From JBCBTD01 sp039818825 (GTDB taxonomy: Bacteria > Pseudomonadota > Alphaproteobacteria > Geminicoccales > Geminicoccaceae), in contig JBCBTD010000041.1 of assembly GCA_039818825.1 (NCBI GenBank), positions 1 through 35,380 on the forward strand: DNA of 35,380 bases, read 5' to 3'. This document shows positions 1 through 8,257 of this stretch, piece after piece. Both the position numbers and the translations under genes were made by a program. How positions within the stretch are numbered: the stretch's first letter is position 1; every line of letters begins with the position of its first letter. The notes beneath the pieces are model-generated. The model was not told the DNA's origin. It searched no databases and saw nothing but the letters and a program-made list of their open reading frames with translations.

Positions 1-145
1 CGCCCGGCTGGTCGAGACCGAGCTTGCCGAGCGCTTCGGTGTCAGCCGCACGCCCGTGCGCGAGGCGCTGGGCGCCGGGGGCGTAGTCGCCGCGGTCGAT
101 CGCCTCCAAGAGCGCCGCGTGCACGTCGATGTCCTCGCGCGCCAT
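1..145 (-). pseudogene. GntR-family regulator, 5' end, with its HTH segment inverted
   Basis: Minus-strand reading from the ATG at 145 gives MAREDIDVHAALLEAIDRG followed by DYAPGA, the normal start of a GntR/FCD-type regulator. It then turns to nonsense. The expected continuation, RLVETELAERFGVSRTPVRE followed by AL (the winged-helix recognition region), is found on the plus strand at about 5-70, that is, inverted. The switch falls exactly on a palindromic GGCGCC at 71-76, and base 1 begins with CGCC, the last four bases of the same hexamer. The start codon lies 8 bp after the stop of the AbrB-family gene, so the regulator would be co-transcribed with it. It is the probable reader of the operator at 1188-1199. 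Whether the inversion is biological or an assembly or amplification chimera at the contig edge cannot be told from sequence alone. Confidence 0.75.
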
Positions 146-152
146 GGCCGAC

Positions 153-1175
153 CTACCGCAACAAGCGCGCAGCGATCGGGGCGCCGAGGATGACCACGAT
201 CAGCCGCGTCAGGTGGAGCGTCACGACATAGGCGATGTCGGCGCCGGCGACGATCGCCAGGACCACCATCTCGGCCTGACCGCCGGGGGCGAAGCCGAGC
301 ACGGCCTCGACCAGGGGTGCCGTGCCGGTGAGGGCGACGGCTTCGGCGAACGCGACGGAAAGGCTGGCGAGCATGACGCAGTAGCCGAGCGCCGCCAGCA
401 CCACGCGCCTGAGTTCGGCGCCGGTGACGCCGACGTAGTAGACGCCGACGCCGGTGCCGATGAAGAACTGCGCCGCGACGATCGCCTCGCTCGGCGGCCG
501 ATGGTGGATGAGGTCGGTCAGGCTCGCCGCTGCGGTGACGGCCATGGGACCGAGGATCGCCGCCCCGAACAGGCCGATCCGGAGGCCGCCGCGCCAGCCG
601 ACGAGGGCGCAGGCAAGCATCAAGGCGAGCTCGACCGGCGGGATGTCCGCCGCCGGCAGTCCGGGCGCGTTGTCGAGGCTCAGCCCCCACAGCCCACTGA
701 GAGCGAACGGCATGATCGAGACGATGACGAGCACCCGCGTCGCGTGGACGAGCGACAGCGCGCGGGGATCGGCACCGGCCTCCTCGCCGAAGGCGATCAT
801 GTCCTGCAGGCCGCCGGGCATGGCGGCGTAGTAGGCGGTCTTCGGATCGAAGCCGCAGAGCCGGCGGAAGTACGGGTAGCCGAGGGCGCCGACCATCAGG
901 ACGAACACCGGCACCAGGGCGGCACTCACGGCGAAATCGCCGAGGCGGCCGATCAGCGCCGGGGTGATCGACGCGCCGACCGCCACGCCGAGCACGGTCC
1001 GCATCGCCACCGAGGCGACCCCGAAGCCCTCGAGCGGCGCGCCTACGAGGGCGGCCACGAGGCAGGCGAACATCGGTCCGAGCAGGAACGGCAGCGGCAG
1101 CCCGAGCACGTGGAAGGCCGCCGCGCCGGCGGCGGCGATCGCCAGGGTGAGACTGCGTCCGATCGTGATCATCAT
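153..1175 (-). CDS. AbrB-family integral membrane protein (putative transporter)
   Basis: A 340-residue, almost wholly hydrophobic protein with about ten membrane segments. It shows the duplicated AbrB (COG3180, formerly 'ammonia monooxygenase-like') pattern, including LPLPFLLGPM near the N-terminus, a YYAAMPGGLQDMIAFGEEAGAD loop in mid-protein and GFAPGGQAEMVVLA towards the end. The two G-G-x-x-(D/E)-M loops are hallmarks of the family. The transported substrate is unknown. The frame is open to 1208, but I prefer the ATG at 1175, because the longer version would put the operator palindrome inside the coding region. It is divergent from tcuA and followed by a GntR regulator, so a role in tricarboxylate or tricarballylate movement is a reasonable inference only. 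No convincing Shine-Dalgarno sequence is visible. Confidence 0.85.
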   Translation of the reverse strand: MMITIGRSLTLAIAAAGAAAFHVLGLPLPFLLGPMFACLVAALVGAPLEGFGVASVAMRTVLGVAVGASITPALIGRLGDFAVSAALVPVFVLMVGALGYPYFRRLCGFDPKTAYYAAMPGGLQDMIAFGEEAGADPRALSLVHATRVLVIVSIMPFALSGLWGLSLDNAPGLPAADIPPVELALMLACALVGWRGGLRIGLFGAAILGPMAVTAAASLTDLIHHRPPSEAIVAAQFFIGTGVGVYYVGVTGAELRRVVLAALGYCVMLASLSVAFAEAVALTGTAPLVEAVLGFAPGGQAEMVVLAIVAGADIAYVVTLHLTRLIVVILGAPIAARLLR

Positions 1176-1181
1176 GGCTGT

Positions 1182-1190
1182 TGCTATACT
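1182..1190 (+). promoter_or_regulatory. Putative extended -10 element for tcuA
   Basis: TGCTATACT fits an extended -10 (TGnTATAnT) about 45 bp before the tcuA start codon. It overlaps the operator palindrome by three bases. No clear -35 box is visible, as is usual for extended -10 promoters. Confidence 0.4.
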
Positions 1191-1199
1191 GTATACAGT
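1188..1199. promoter_or_regulatory. GntR-type operator palindrome ACTGTATACAGT
   Basis: A perfect 12-bp palindrome with a TGTATACA core, in the 60-bp gap between the divergent AbrB-family gene and tcuA. FCD-type GntR regulators commonly bind GTATAC-centred sites, and a GntR gene sits in this locus. The site overlaps the putative tcuA extended -10 element, so the simplest model is repression. Confidence 0.6.
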
Positions 1200-1235
1200 T
1201 GGATACAATCCTGTGCAACAACCTAGAGCGGGCCG

Positions 1236-2636
1236 ATGGTCGATCCGGGCAAGCGATATGACCTGCTGGTCGCAGGCGGCGGCAACGCGGCGCTGTGCGC
1301 GGCGATCTCGGCTGCGGAACAGGGGGCCACGGTCCTAGTCTGCGAGGCGGCGCCCAAGGGGTTCCGCGGCGGCAACTCGCGCCACACGCGCAACCTGCGG
1401 GCGGCCCACGACGGCCCGACGGACGTGCTGGTCGAGAGCTACTCCGAGGCCGAGTACTTCGACGACCTGATGCGCGTGACGATGGGCAAAACCAACGAAA
1501 CCCTGGCGCGCTTGGCGATCGCCGAGTCGAAGCACGTGCCTGAATGGATGCATGCGCGCGGGATGCGGTTCCAGGGCTCGCTCGGGGGCACCTTGTCGCT
1601 GGCGCGCACCAACCCGTTCTTCCTCGGTGGCGGCAAGGCGCTCTTGAACGTGTGGTACCTGCACGCTGCCAAGCTCGGGATCGACGTGTGGTACGACACC
1701 GAGGTGGTCGGGCTGGAGGTCGACGACGGGTTCTTCCACGCGGCGAAGCTGCGCAGCCGCGGGTTCGAGGCGCGGGTCGAAGCGCGCGCGTTGGTCGCGG
1801 CGGCCGGCGGTTTCCAGGCGAACGTCGAATGGCTGGAGGAGGCCTGGGGACCCGCCGCCCGCAACTTCCTGATCCGCGGTACGCCCTACGCCAAGGGCTC
1901 GCTGCTCCGGCAATTGCTGGATCGAGGTGCCGCCCAGGTCGGCGAACCCGACCAGTGCCACGCGGTCGCGATCGACGCCCGGGCGCCCAAGTTCGACGGC
2001 GGCATCGCCACCCGGCTCGACTGCGTCCCGTTCGCGATCGTCGTCAATGCGAACGCCGAACGGTTCTACGACGAAGGCGAGGATTTCTGGCCCAAGCGCT
2101 ACGCCATCTGGGGTCGCTTGGTGGCCAAGCAGCCAGGCCAGATCGGCTTCGCCATCCTCGACTCCAAGGCGATCGAACTGTTCATGCCGTCGATCTTCCC
2201 GCCCGAGGTGGACGACAGCGTCCGGGGCCTCGCCGCCAAGCTCGGCCTCGACCCGGCGGCGCTCCAGGCGACCGTCGACCGCTACAACGCGGCCTGCGCC
2301 CAGGCCGGGCCGTTCGATCCGGCGGTCCGCGACGGCCGCCGCACGACCGGCCTCGCACCCGACAAGACCAACTGGGCCCGGCCGATCGACCAGCCGCCCT
2401 ACTACGGCTACCCGCTCCGCCCCGGCATCACGTTCACCTATCTGGGCGTCAGGGTCGACGAGGGCGCGCGCATCATCATGGCCGACGACCGCCCCGCGGC
2501 GAACATGTGGGCGGCAGGTGAGATCATGGCCGGCAACATCCTCGGCCAGGGCTATCTGGCCGGCATCGGCATGACCATCGGTACCGTGTTCGGCCGGATC
2601 GCCGGAGAAAGGGCTGCCGCTCATGTCCGCAACTGA
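1236..2636 (+). CDS. tcuA: FAD-dependent tricarballylate dehydrogenase TcuA
   Basis: A 466-residue flavoprotein of the succinate dehydrogenase/fumarate reductase flavoprotein fold. The N-terminal Rossmann motif reads VAGGGNAALCAA (about 12-23), followed by GGNSRHTRNLR near residue 50, the variant typical of TcuA. The C-terminal FAD-binding end has MWAAGEIMAGNILGQGY (about 425-441). In Salmonella TcuA oxidises tricarballylate to cis-aconitate, which enters the citric acid cycle, and passes electrons to TcuB. Length matches the family. The stop overlaps the start of tcuB by 14 bp, which indicates translational coupling. The expected third partner, the MFS carrier TcuC, is absent from the window; the divergent AbrB-family protein is the only membrane candidate nearby. 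A related substrate such as another tricarboxylate or an enoate cannot be excluded. Confidence 0.88.
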   Translation: MVDPGKRYDLLVAGGGNAALCAAISAAEQGATVLVCEAAPKGFRGGNSRHTRNLRAAHDGPTDVLVESYSEAEYFDDLMRVTMGKTNETLARLAIAESKHVPEWMHARGMRFQGSLGGTLSLARTNPFFLGGGKALLNVWYLHAAKLGIDVWYDTEVVGLEVDDGFFHAAKLRSRGFEARVEARALVAAAGGFQANVEWLEEAWGPAARNFLIRGTPYAKGSLLRQLLDRGAAQVGEPDQCHAVAIDARAPKFDGGIATRLDCVPFAIVVNANAERFYDEGEDFWPKRYAIWGRLVAKQPGQIGFAILDSKAIELFMPSIFPPEVDDSVRGLAAKLGLDPAALQATVDRYNAACAQAGPFDPAVRDGRRTTGLAPDKTNWARPIDQPPYYGYPLRPGITFTYLGVRVDEGARIIMADDRPAANMWAAGEIMAGNILGQGYLAGIGMTIGTVFGRIAGERAAAHVRN

Positions 2637-3777
2637 CCTGGTCGCGACGGCCCGCGCGGCGATGGAACCGGCGGGTCCGCTCGCCGCTGCGCCGACGCTT
2701 GGTGAGGCACGCCGGACCATGGAGATCTGCAACGCGTGCCGCTATTGCGAGGGCTTCTGCCCGGTGTTTCCGGCGATGGAGCGGCGGCGCGCGTTCTCGG
2801 CCGGCGATCTGGGCCACCTCGCCAACCTTTGCCACAACTGCAAGGGCTGCTGGTACGCGTGCCAGTACGCCCCGCCGCACGAGTTCGGCCTCAACCTACC
2901 GAAGACCTTCTCGGAGCTGCGGGTCGAGAGCTATGCCGCCTTCGCCTGGCCTGCCGGCCTCGGAAGGTTGTTCGAGCGCAACGGCCTCTGGGTCTGGCTG
3001 TTGACCGCATTGGTCATGGCGGCGGAGATGATCGGTTCGGCGCTGCTGATCGACGGGGCCGTGATGACCGGCGTCCACACCGGACCCGGCGCCTTCTATG
3101 CGGTCATCCCACACGAAACGATGGTGGCACTGGGCCTGCTCACCTTCGGCTGGGCGGTGTTGGCGATGATCGTCGGCGGCGTCCGCTACTGGCGCGCCTG
3201 TGGCGGCGGCGGCGTCATGGTCGGTGACGTGGTCCAGGCGCTGCGCGAGGCCGGCACCACGCGTCACCTGGGCGGCGCCGGCGACGGTTGCAACGACGTC
3301 GACGAGCGTTTCGGCATGGGCCGGCGGTGGTTCCACCTCGCGACCATGTGGGGGTTTCTGCTCTGCTTTGCTTCGACCTCGGTCGCGACGGTGATGGACT
3401 ACGGCCTCGGCTGGCAGGCGCCGTACTCGTGGTACTCGGCACCCGTCGTGCTCGGCACCATCGGCGGCGTCATGTTGACCCTGGGCACGGCCGGGCTCTT
3501 CTGGCTGAAGCTCGAGGCCGACGCCGAGCCCACCGCCAAGCGCCGGTTCGGCATGGACTACGCGTTCATCGCGCTTCTGTTCTGGGTCGCGGTAACCGGC
3601 CTCGCCCTTCTGTTCTTTCGCCACACGTCGGCGATGGGCTGGCTGTTGGCCATTCACCTTGGCTTCGTCTTCGCGCTGTTCCTGGCATTGCCCTACGGCA
3701 AGTTCGTGCACGGCATCTACCGCACCATGGCGCTCGCCCGGGACGTGGCCGAGCGGCGGCAGGAGCCAATCACGTAA
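2623..3777 (+). CDS. tcuB: Tricarballylate utilisation 4Fe-4S membrane protein TcuB
   Basis: A 384-residue membrane-bound electron carrier. The N-terminal half is soluble and holds two tetra-cysteine clusters: C36/C39/C42/C46 (CNACRYCEGFCP) and C70/C73/C76/C80 (CHNCKGCWYAC). These fit two [4Fe-4S] centres. The rest forms about six membrane segments from residue 122 on, with histidines suited to haem or quinone contact. In the Tcu pathway TcuB re-oxidises the FADH2 of TcuA and feeds electrons to the quinone pool. The coding region overlaps the end of tcuA by 14 bp. A 139-bp gap separates it from the convergent RpiR gene, in which I see no strong terminator. Confidence 0.88.
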   Translation: MSATDLVATARAAMEPAGPLAAAPTLGEARRTMEICNACRYCEGFCPVFPAMERRRAFSAGDLGHLANLCHNCKGCWYACQYAPPHEFGLNLPKTFSELRVESYAAFAWPAGLGRLFERNGLWVWLLTALVMAAEMIGSALLIDGAVMTGVHTGPGAFYAVIPHETMVALGLLTFGWAVLAMIVGGVRYWRACGGGGVMVGDVVQALREAGTTRHLGGAGDGCNDVDERFGMGRRWFHLATMWGFLLCFASTSVATVMDYGLGWQAPYSWYSAPVVLGTIGGVMLTLGTAGLFWLKLEADAEPTAKRRFGMDYAFIALLFWVAVTGLALLFFRHTSAMGWLLAIHLGFVFALFLALPYGKFVHGIYRTMALARDVAERRQEPIT

Positions 3778-3916
3778 CACGGTTGCAGTTCGTGCGTGTT
3801 GGCGCCACGCCACCCTGCCCCACGACACCGGCCGCGCGCGCCAAGTCCATTGGCTTCGTTCCGCCGAAGGCCCGCTGCGGCTTCGCGGTTGCGTCTGCCA
3901 GTCGAGGAGTCCCACG

Positions 3917-4825
3917 TCATCCGGCAGGGTCCTCGATGGCATCGCCTCCCCCGGCCGCGCCCGCGGCCGACGTTGCCTCCAGCGCTTCGACGAGGGCCTG
4001 GACGATGCAGGCGAGGCCGACGAGCGGAGGTCGTCCGTTGGGCGTCTCGCGCGGCAGCTCGAGTAGGATCGTCGAGCACGGCCCGAGCGGACTCAAGGCC
4101 GTGTCGGTGATTGCAAGCACGTCACCACCCCGCCGACGATGGGCGCCGGCCGCCTGCACGACCGACGGCTGGTAGGGCGCGACGCTGATCGCGACGAGCA
4201 GATCGTCCGGCCGCGCGATGGCCGCCTGCGGCAGGGCGTAGCCACCGGTGTTGTCGAGCATCAGGCATTGCCGTCCCGCCTGGATCAACAGCCAAGCGAG
4301 CAGCGCCGCGAACGGGTAGGCCAGATGTTGGGCGGTGACGTGGATCGACCGGGCGTCGCGCAACAGGGCCACGGCAGCGGCGAAGGGCAACCCGTCGAGG
4401 CGAGGCTGCAGGCGCTCGAGTTCGTCGATCGCGTGGGCGAAACGCTCGACGGCAATGGCACCGGGTCCGCGGTCGACCGGACCCGCGGACGTCAAATCGG
4501 CGGGACCCGCGCTCGAAACGCCACTCCGGCGAGGAGCGCGTGGTACGGCACGCAGCATGAGATGTGCTTTGAAGCCCTGCCTCAGCTCTCGAAAGCCCCG
4601 GTAGTCCAGCGCCTGGGCGAACCGGACCAACGCCGAGGGCTGGACGGCCAGCCGGCGGGCGACGTGCTCCGCCGTCTCCATCGCCATGGTCTCGGGATGG
4701 TCCAGGGCGTAGGTGGCGATTTGCTGCTGTTGCGGGCTCAGCTGCGGGTAACGCTCGACGATGCGTGCGCGAAGCTCGTTGAAGGCGGCTGGGTCGGGGA
4801 AGGTCGGTCGCTTGCGGGTCGGCAC
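3917..4825 (-). CDS. RpiR/MurR-family transcriptional regulator
   Basis: The protein has an N-terminal HTH_6 domain (FNELRARIVERYPQLSPQQQ onward, with a recognition helix around VQPSALVRFAQALDYRGFRELR) and a C-terminal SIS sugar-phosphate-binding domain (around IHVTAQHLAYPFAALLAWLL and LLVAISVAPYQPSVVQA). RpiR proteins sense a phosphorylated sugar intermediate. The frame is open up to an ATG at 4900. I choose the GTG at 4825 (302 aa), because a purine-rich GAAAGAGAG stretch precedes it and because the longer form would encode the 4872-4904 dyad. The gene is divergent from the ABC transporter operon and most likely controls it. Confidence 0.88.
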   Translation of the reverse strand: MPTRKRPTFPDPAAFNELRARIVERYPQLSPQQQQIATYALDHPETMAMETAEHVARRLAVQPSALVRFAQALDYRGFRELRQGFKAHLMLRAVPRAPRRSGVSSAGPADLTSAGPVDRGPGAIAVERFAHAIDELERLQPRLDGLPFAAAVALLRDARSIHVTAQHLAYPFAALLAWLLIQAGRQCLMLDNTGGYALPQAAIARPDDLLVAISVAPYQPSVVQAAGAHRRRGGDVLAITDTALSPLGPCSTILLELPRETPNGRPPLVGLACIVQALVEALEATSAAGAAGGGDAIEDPAG

Positions 4826-4871
4826 GTCTTTGCTCTCTTTCTCGACGCCGTGGCGGCGGCGGGGATGATTC

Positions 4872-4904
4872 AAAATTTCCAGGTATTGACGAACCTGCAA
4901 TTTT
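4872..4904. promoter_or_regulatory. Inverted repeat, candidate RpiR operator
   Basis: AAAATTTCCAGGT at the left and ACCTGCAATTTT at the right form an imperfect dyad (one inserted base) in the divergent region between the RpiR regulator and the binding-protein gene. It is much more A/T-rich than its surroundings. AATT-flanked dyads fit RpiR-type sites in general; assignment to this regulator is inference from position. Confidence 0.5.
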
Positions 4905-5033
4905 ACTTCTCCCTAACGCCATGACCCGCGCTCGAGAAGGTCAGGGAGGATCCGCGTCGGCCGGTGCCGTCCGACCGTGACCAGCGCCCCGATCGTCCGG
5001 TGCGGCAAAGAAGAAGATCAGGGAGCCAACGAC

Positions 5034-6314
5034 ATGCAAACCGCGTCCAAGCAGACGCGGCGCCTGGTGGGTGCCGCCCTTCTCGTCTCGACTGCCGTCC
5101 TGACGCTGGCGTCAGCAACGGCCGCAGCCCAGGACCGCAGCCTCAAAGTCTGGTTCGGGCGCGAGAACTTCATCCCAGAAGACCGCTTCGAGACCTTCAA
5201 GCAGGAGTATCCGGACATCGACGTCGAGTTCGAGGTGATCCGTCTCGAAGACGTCAACTCGCAGCTCATCCTGGCGATCCGCTCGGGCAATGCGCCGGAC
5301 ATCGTCCAGATCCACGCGCGCGACGTCGCGCAGCTGGCCGAGGGCGGCGTCGTCAAGGACTTCTCGCACATGATCGACGAGTGGGAGCAGCGCTTCCCCG
5401 AGACCCACGGCCAGCTTGCGCCCTTGGCGTGGGAAGGCGCCGCGGATTTCGACGGCAACATCTACGGTGTCGCCCTCTACGCACAGTCGATCTACCTGAC
5501 CTATCGGACCGACTGGCTGGACGAGCTCGGCATCGCCTATCCGCTCGAGACGACCGACCGGGTGCTCGAAGCCGCTGCGGCGATCGCGGCGATGGAAGAC
5601 GATCGCTTCGGCTTCAGCCTGATCGGCTGCTGTGTCAGCCCGACCTGGGAACTGCCTCAGTTCCTGGCCATGGGCGGCGAGATGGTGGACGGCGTGCCGC
5701 AGATCGACAACGAGATCGGTATCGCCTGGATCGAGTTCTATCAGCAGCTGATGCGTAGCGGTGCCGCCTCGTCCGACACGCCGTCCTGGGATTCGGGCCA
5801 GATGCGTGCGGCCGTCATCGGCGGGCGGGCCGGGATCATGAACGAGGGCGAACACATCTACGTGCCGCTGCACGAGCAGATCCCTTACGAGGACGGCAAG
5901 TGGGCCTTCGAGCGGTTGGCGACGCGCCCCGGCCAGACGGAGCCGCACAAGCAAACCGGATTTGCCTTCCCCTTCATCGTCACCTCCTCGAACGAGGACG
6001 AGGAAGCGGCGATGCTGGCGCTCGAATATCTGTCGCGACCGGACTTCGCCAAGCAGGTCGCCATCCGCTACCAGCCGACGACCAACACGGCGGTCTCGGA
6101 GGATCCGGAGTACCTGGCCGCAAAGCCCTGGGCTACTGACATCGTGCCCTTGTCGTCGAACCTCTACAACCTGCCGACGCACCCGACCCGCGCGATCCAG
6201 ATCTACGACGTGCTGCAAGAGCTGCGCGATCGCGTCGTCGCCGATCCCGACGCCGACGCCACCGCCTTGGCCTCGGAGTACCAGGAAAAGCTGAACGCCG
6301 CCGCCGGTCTCTGA
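5034..6314 (+). CDS. ABC sugar transporter, periplasmic substrate-binding protein
   Basis: A 426-residue family 1 extracellular solute-binding protein (MalE/UgpB type). The signal peptide is clear: a KQTRR basic start, a hydrophobic core to about residue 30, and cleavage near ATAAAQD. The mature protein begins with LKVWFGRENF and carries the usual ligand-binding pattern (SGNAPDIVQIHARDVAQLAE; GIMNEGEH). The ATG at 5034 is preferred over the one at 4977: AGGGAG precedes it at good spacing, and the signal peptide then starts correctly. It captures a carbohydrate or polyol in the periplasm and delivers it to the two permeases. The substrate is not identifiable from sequence; the kinase, transketolase and aldolase downstream favour a pentose, pentitol or related compound. 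Confidence 0.9.
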   Translation: MQTASKQTRRLVGAALLVSTAVLTLASATAAAQDRSLKVWFGRENFIPEDRFETFKQEYPDIDVEFEVIRLEDVNSQLILAIRSGNAPDIVQIHARDVAQLAEGGVVKDFSHMIDEWEQRFPETHGQLAPLAWEGAADFDGNIYGVALYAQSIYLTYRTDWLDELGIAYPLETTDRVLEAAAAIAAMEDDRFGFSLIGCCVSPTWELPQFLAMGGEMVDGVPQIDNEIGIAWIEFYQQLMRSGAASSDTPSWDSGQMRAAVIGGRAGIMNEGEHIYVPLHEQIPYEDGKWAFERLATRPGQTEPHKQTGFAFPFIVTSSNEDEEAAMLALEYLSRPDFAKQVAIRYQPTTNTAVSEDPEYLAAKPWATDIVPLSSNLYNLPTHPTRAIQIYDVLQELRDRVVADPDADATALASEYQEKLNAAAGL

Positions 6315-6336
6315 GCGACCGGGCCGATCGCCTCGC

Positions 6337-6373
6337 GGCGGGGGACGGGGTCGGCGTCGGCCCCTCCCCCGCC
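6337..6373 (+). terminator. Very stable GC hairpin after the binding-protein gene (attenuator or mRNA stabiliser)
   Basis: GGCGGGGGA-c-GGGG pairs with CCCCTCCCCCGCC across a 10-base loop: 13 G-C-rich pairs with one bulged base. It lies 23 bp after the binding-protein stop and 43 bp before the first permease, with no U-tract. Hairpins at this place in ABC operons often protect the upstream message, so that binding protein is made in excess over permeases. Confidence 0.6.
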
Positions 6374-6415
6374 ACCCTAACCACGACTTCGCCGAGCGGA
6401 GCATCGACGAGCGTC

Positions 6416-7342
6416 ATGGCTACGCGCGCTGGAACACCTCCGACCTTCGCCGAGCGTTTGGGCGATGTCGGCCGCGGAACCGTCCCTTATCTGCTGGTCA
6501 TGCCGGGCCTCGTCTTCGTGCTCGGCGTGCTCGGCTACGCCGTCGGCGGCGGCTTCTGGCTGTCGCTGCACGAGACCGACATGTTCTTGAACAAGACCTA
6601 TGTCGGCGCCGCCAACTACATCGCCGTCTTCGAGGACCCGCGCTTCCAGGCGGCGCTCGCCCGTACGCTGGTCTTCGTCGTCGCCAGCATCGGGCTCGGC
6701 ATCGTGATGTCGATGGTGTTCGCGCTGGTCCTGTACCACGTCGGTTTCGGCAAGCGCTTCTTCCGCGGCATGAGCCTCGTGCCCTACTTCGTCTCGGGCA
6801 TCGCGGCGGCGGTGATGTTCCGCTTCGTGTTCACGACCTCCGGCGGCTTCGTCAACCAGATGCTGGGCGCCGTTGGCCTCGGCCAGCCGTCATGGCTGGG
6901 CGATCCCTACCTCGCCTTCATCGTCGCGGTGCTGGCGAACTGCTGGTTCATGGTGCCGTTTGCGACGCTCATTCTCCTGGGTGGGCTGCAGACCGTCGAC
7001 AAGGACATCTACGACGCCGCGACGATCGACGGAGCCGGTCCGTTACAGACCTTCGTCAAGATCACCCTGCCGATGATCAAGCCGATGCTCGGCGTCAGCT
7101 TGATTTGGGTCTCCTACATCAGCTTCAGCACCTTCGACATCATCCTCGCCTTGACCAACGGCGGCCCGCAGCGGGCGACGGAAGTGGTGTCGATGTACAT
7201 GTACCAGCTGGCCTTCCTGCAGCTCGACTTCGGCCAGGGAGCCGTGCTGATGGTCGTGCTCCTGACCTTCAACACGGTGCTGAGCCTCGGCTACATCTAC
7301 TACTTCGTCCTCGGCGACCGCCGCGCCGAGAAGGGCAGCTGA
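6416..7342 (+). CDS. ABC sugar transporter permease (MalF/UgpA type)
   Basis: A 308-residue inner-membrane permease with about six membrane segments, the first at about residues 24-48. The cytoplasmic coupling loop (EAA motif) reads YDAATIDGAGPLQTFVKITL and is followed by PMIKPML; it docks with the ATPase. This is the MalF-like partner, second in the order binding protein, permease, permease, ATPase. The ATG at 6416 gives a short basic cytoplasmic start. The next gene begins 3 bp after its stop. Confidence 0.92.
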   Translation: MATRAGTPPTFAERLGDVGRGTVPYLLVMPGLVFVLGVLGYAVGGGFWLSLHETDMFLNKTYVGAANYIAVFEDPRFQAALARTLVFVVASIGLGIVMSMVFALVLYHVGFGKRFFRGMSLVPYFVSGIAAAVMFRFVFTTSGGFVNQMLGAVGLGQPSWLGDPYLAFIVAVLANCWFMVPFATLILLGGLQTVDKDIYDAATIDGAGPLQTFVKITLPMIKPMLGVSLIWVSYISFSTFDIILALTNGGPQRATEVVSMYMYQLAFLQLDFGQGAVLMVVLLTFNTVLSLGYIYYFVLGDRRAEKGS

Positions 7343-7345
7343 GCC

Positions 7346-8239
7346 GTGGCGACCCTGTCCCGCAGGTCCGAACTCGCGGCGATCGGCCGGCCCCCTAGTC
7401 TGCTCGACACGCTTCTGGCGCGTTTCGGGCGGCTGATCCTGATCGGGCTCCCGCTCACCTTCCTCGTGATCTGGACGATGGTGCCCATCGCCTGGGCCCT
7501 CTTGGCGTCCTTGAAGGATCCGCTGGAAATCTACGAATCGACGACGTTCCTGCCCCGCGATCCGTCCTTGCAGGCCTATTGGACGGTGCTGACGATGGAC
7601 GGCTTCGGCAAGTGGATGTTCAACAGCATCCTGGTCACCGTCGTCGCCACCGTCGTGCCGTTGGCGCTCAGCATCATCGCCGCCTACGCCTTCGCCCGTT
7701 ACCTCTTCCCGTTCAGGCACCTGCTTCTGCTGCTCTATCTCGTGCCGCGGATCATTCCGCGCGTGAGCCTGATCGTGCCCCTCAACGACCTGATGACGGA
7801 TCTCGGTCTCATCAACACCTACTGGGTCTTGTTCATCACCTACATCGCCAGTGCGGTGCCGCTCGCGACTTGGATCCTCGTCGGCTTCTTCAAGGCGGTG
7901 CCGAGGGAGATCGAGGAATCGGCGACGATCGACGGCGCCGGATTCTGGCGCCGGCTGCGCCACGTGATCTTGCCGATCGCCTGGCCGGGCGTCGTCACCG
8001 CCGCCGTGCTCTGTATCCGCGAAGGCTGGAACGAGTTCTCCTTCGTGCTGGCACTGGTTACCGAGAGCGGCATGCGGACGCTGCCCTACGCGCTCTACAC
8101 GCTCAAGGATTCGATGGGGGTGCAGGACTATGCGCTCTACAACGCATTCACCGTGCTGACGGTCCTGCCCTTGCTGCTCGTCTATCTGCTGCTGGAACGG
8201 CGAGTGGTCGAAAGCATCGTCTCGGGCGCCGTCAAGTAA
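7346..8239 (+). CDS. ABC sugar transporter permease (MalG/UgpE type)
   Basis: A 297-residue permease with about six membrane segments. The EAA coupling loop is IEESATIDGAGFWRRLRHVI, followed by LPIAWPGV. It starts with GTG 3 bp after the stop of the first permease gene and so is tightly coupled. The pair would form the translocation pore. The C-terminus (ERRVVESIVSGAVK) is the usual ending of MalG-like subunits. Confidence 0.92.
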   Translation: MATLSRRSELAAIGRPPSLLDTLLARFGRLILIGLPLTFLVIWTMVPIAWALLASLKDPLEIYESTTFLPRDPSLQAYWTVLTMDGFGKWMFNSILVTVVATVVPLALSIIAAYAFARYLFPFRHLLLLLYLVPRIIPRVSLIVPLNDLMTDLGLINTYWVLFITYIASAVPLATWILVGFFKAVPREIEESATIDGAGFWRRLRHVILPIAWPGVVTAAVLCIREGWNEFSFVLALVTESGMRTLPYALYTLKDSMGVQDYALYNAFTVLTVLPLLLVYLLLERRVVESIVSGAVK

Positions 8240-8257
8240 GCTGAGTGGGAGGCAACG

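Noticed and set aside
129..1226. Long plus-strand ORF opposite the AbrB-family gene
   Set aside because: Charged, repetitive Asp/Arg/His-rich product typical of antisense frames in GC-rich DNA; the minus strand encodes a clear membrane protein.
3778..3916. Terminator between convergent tcuB and RpiR genes
   Set aside because: Only short, imperfect stems and no U-tract; not strong enough to list.
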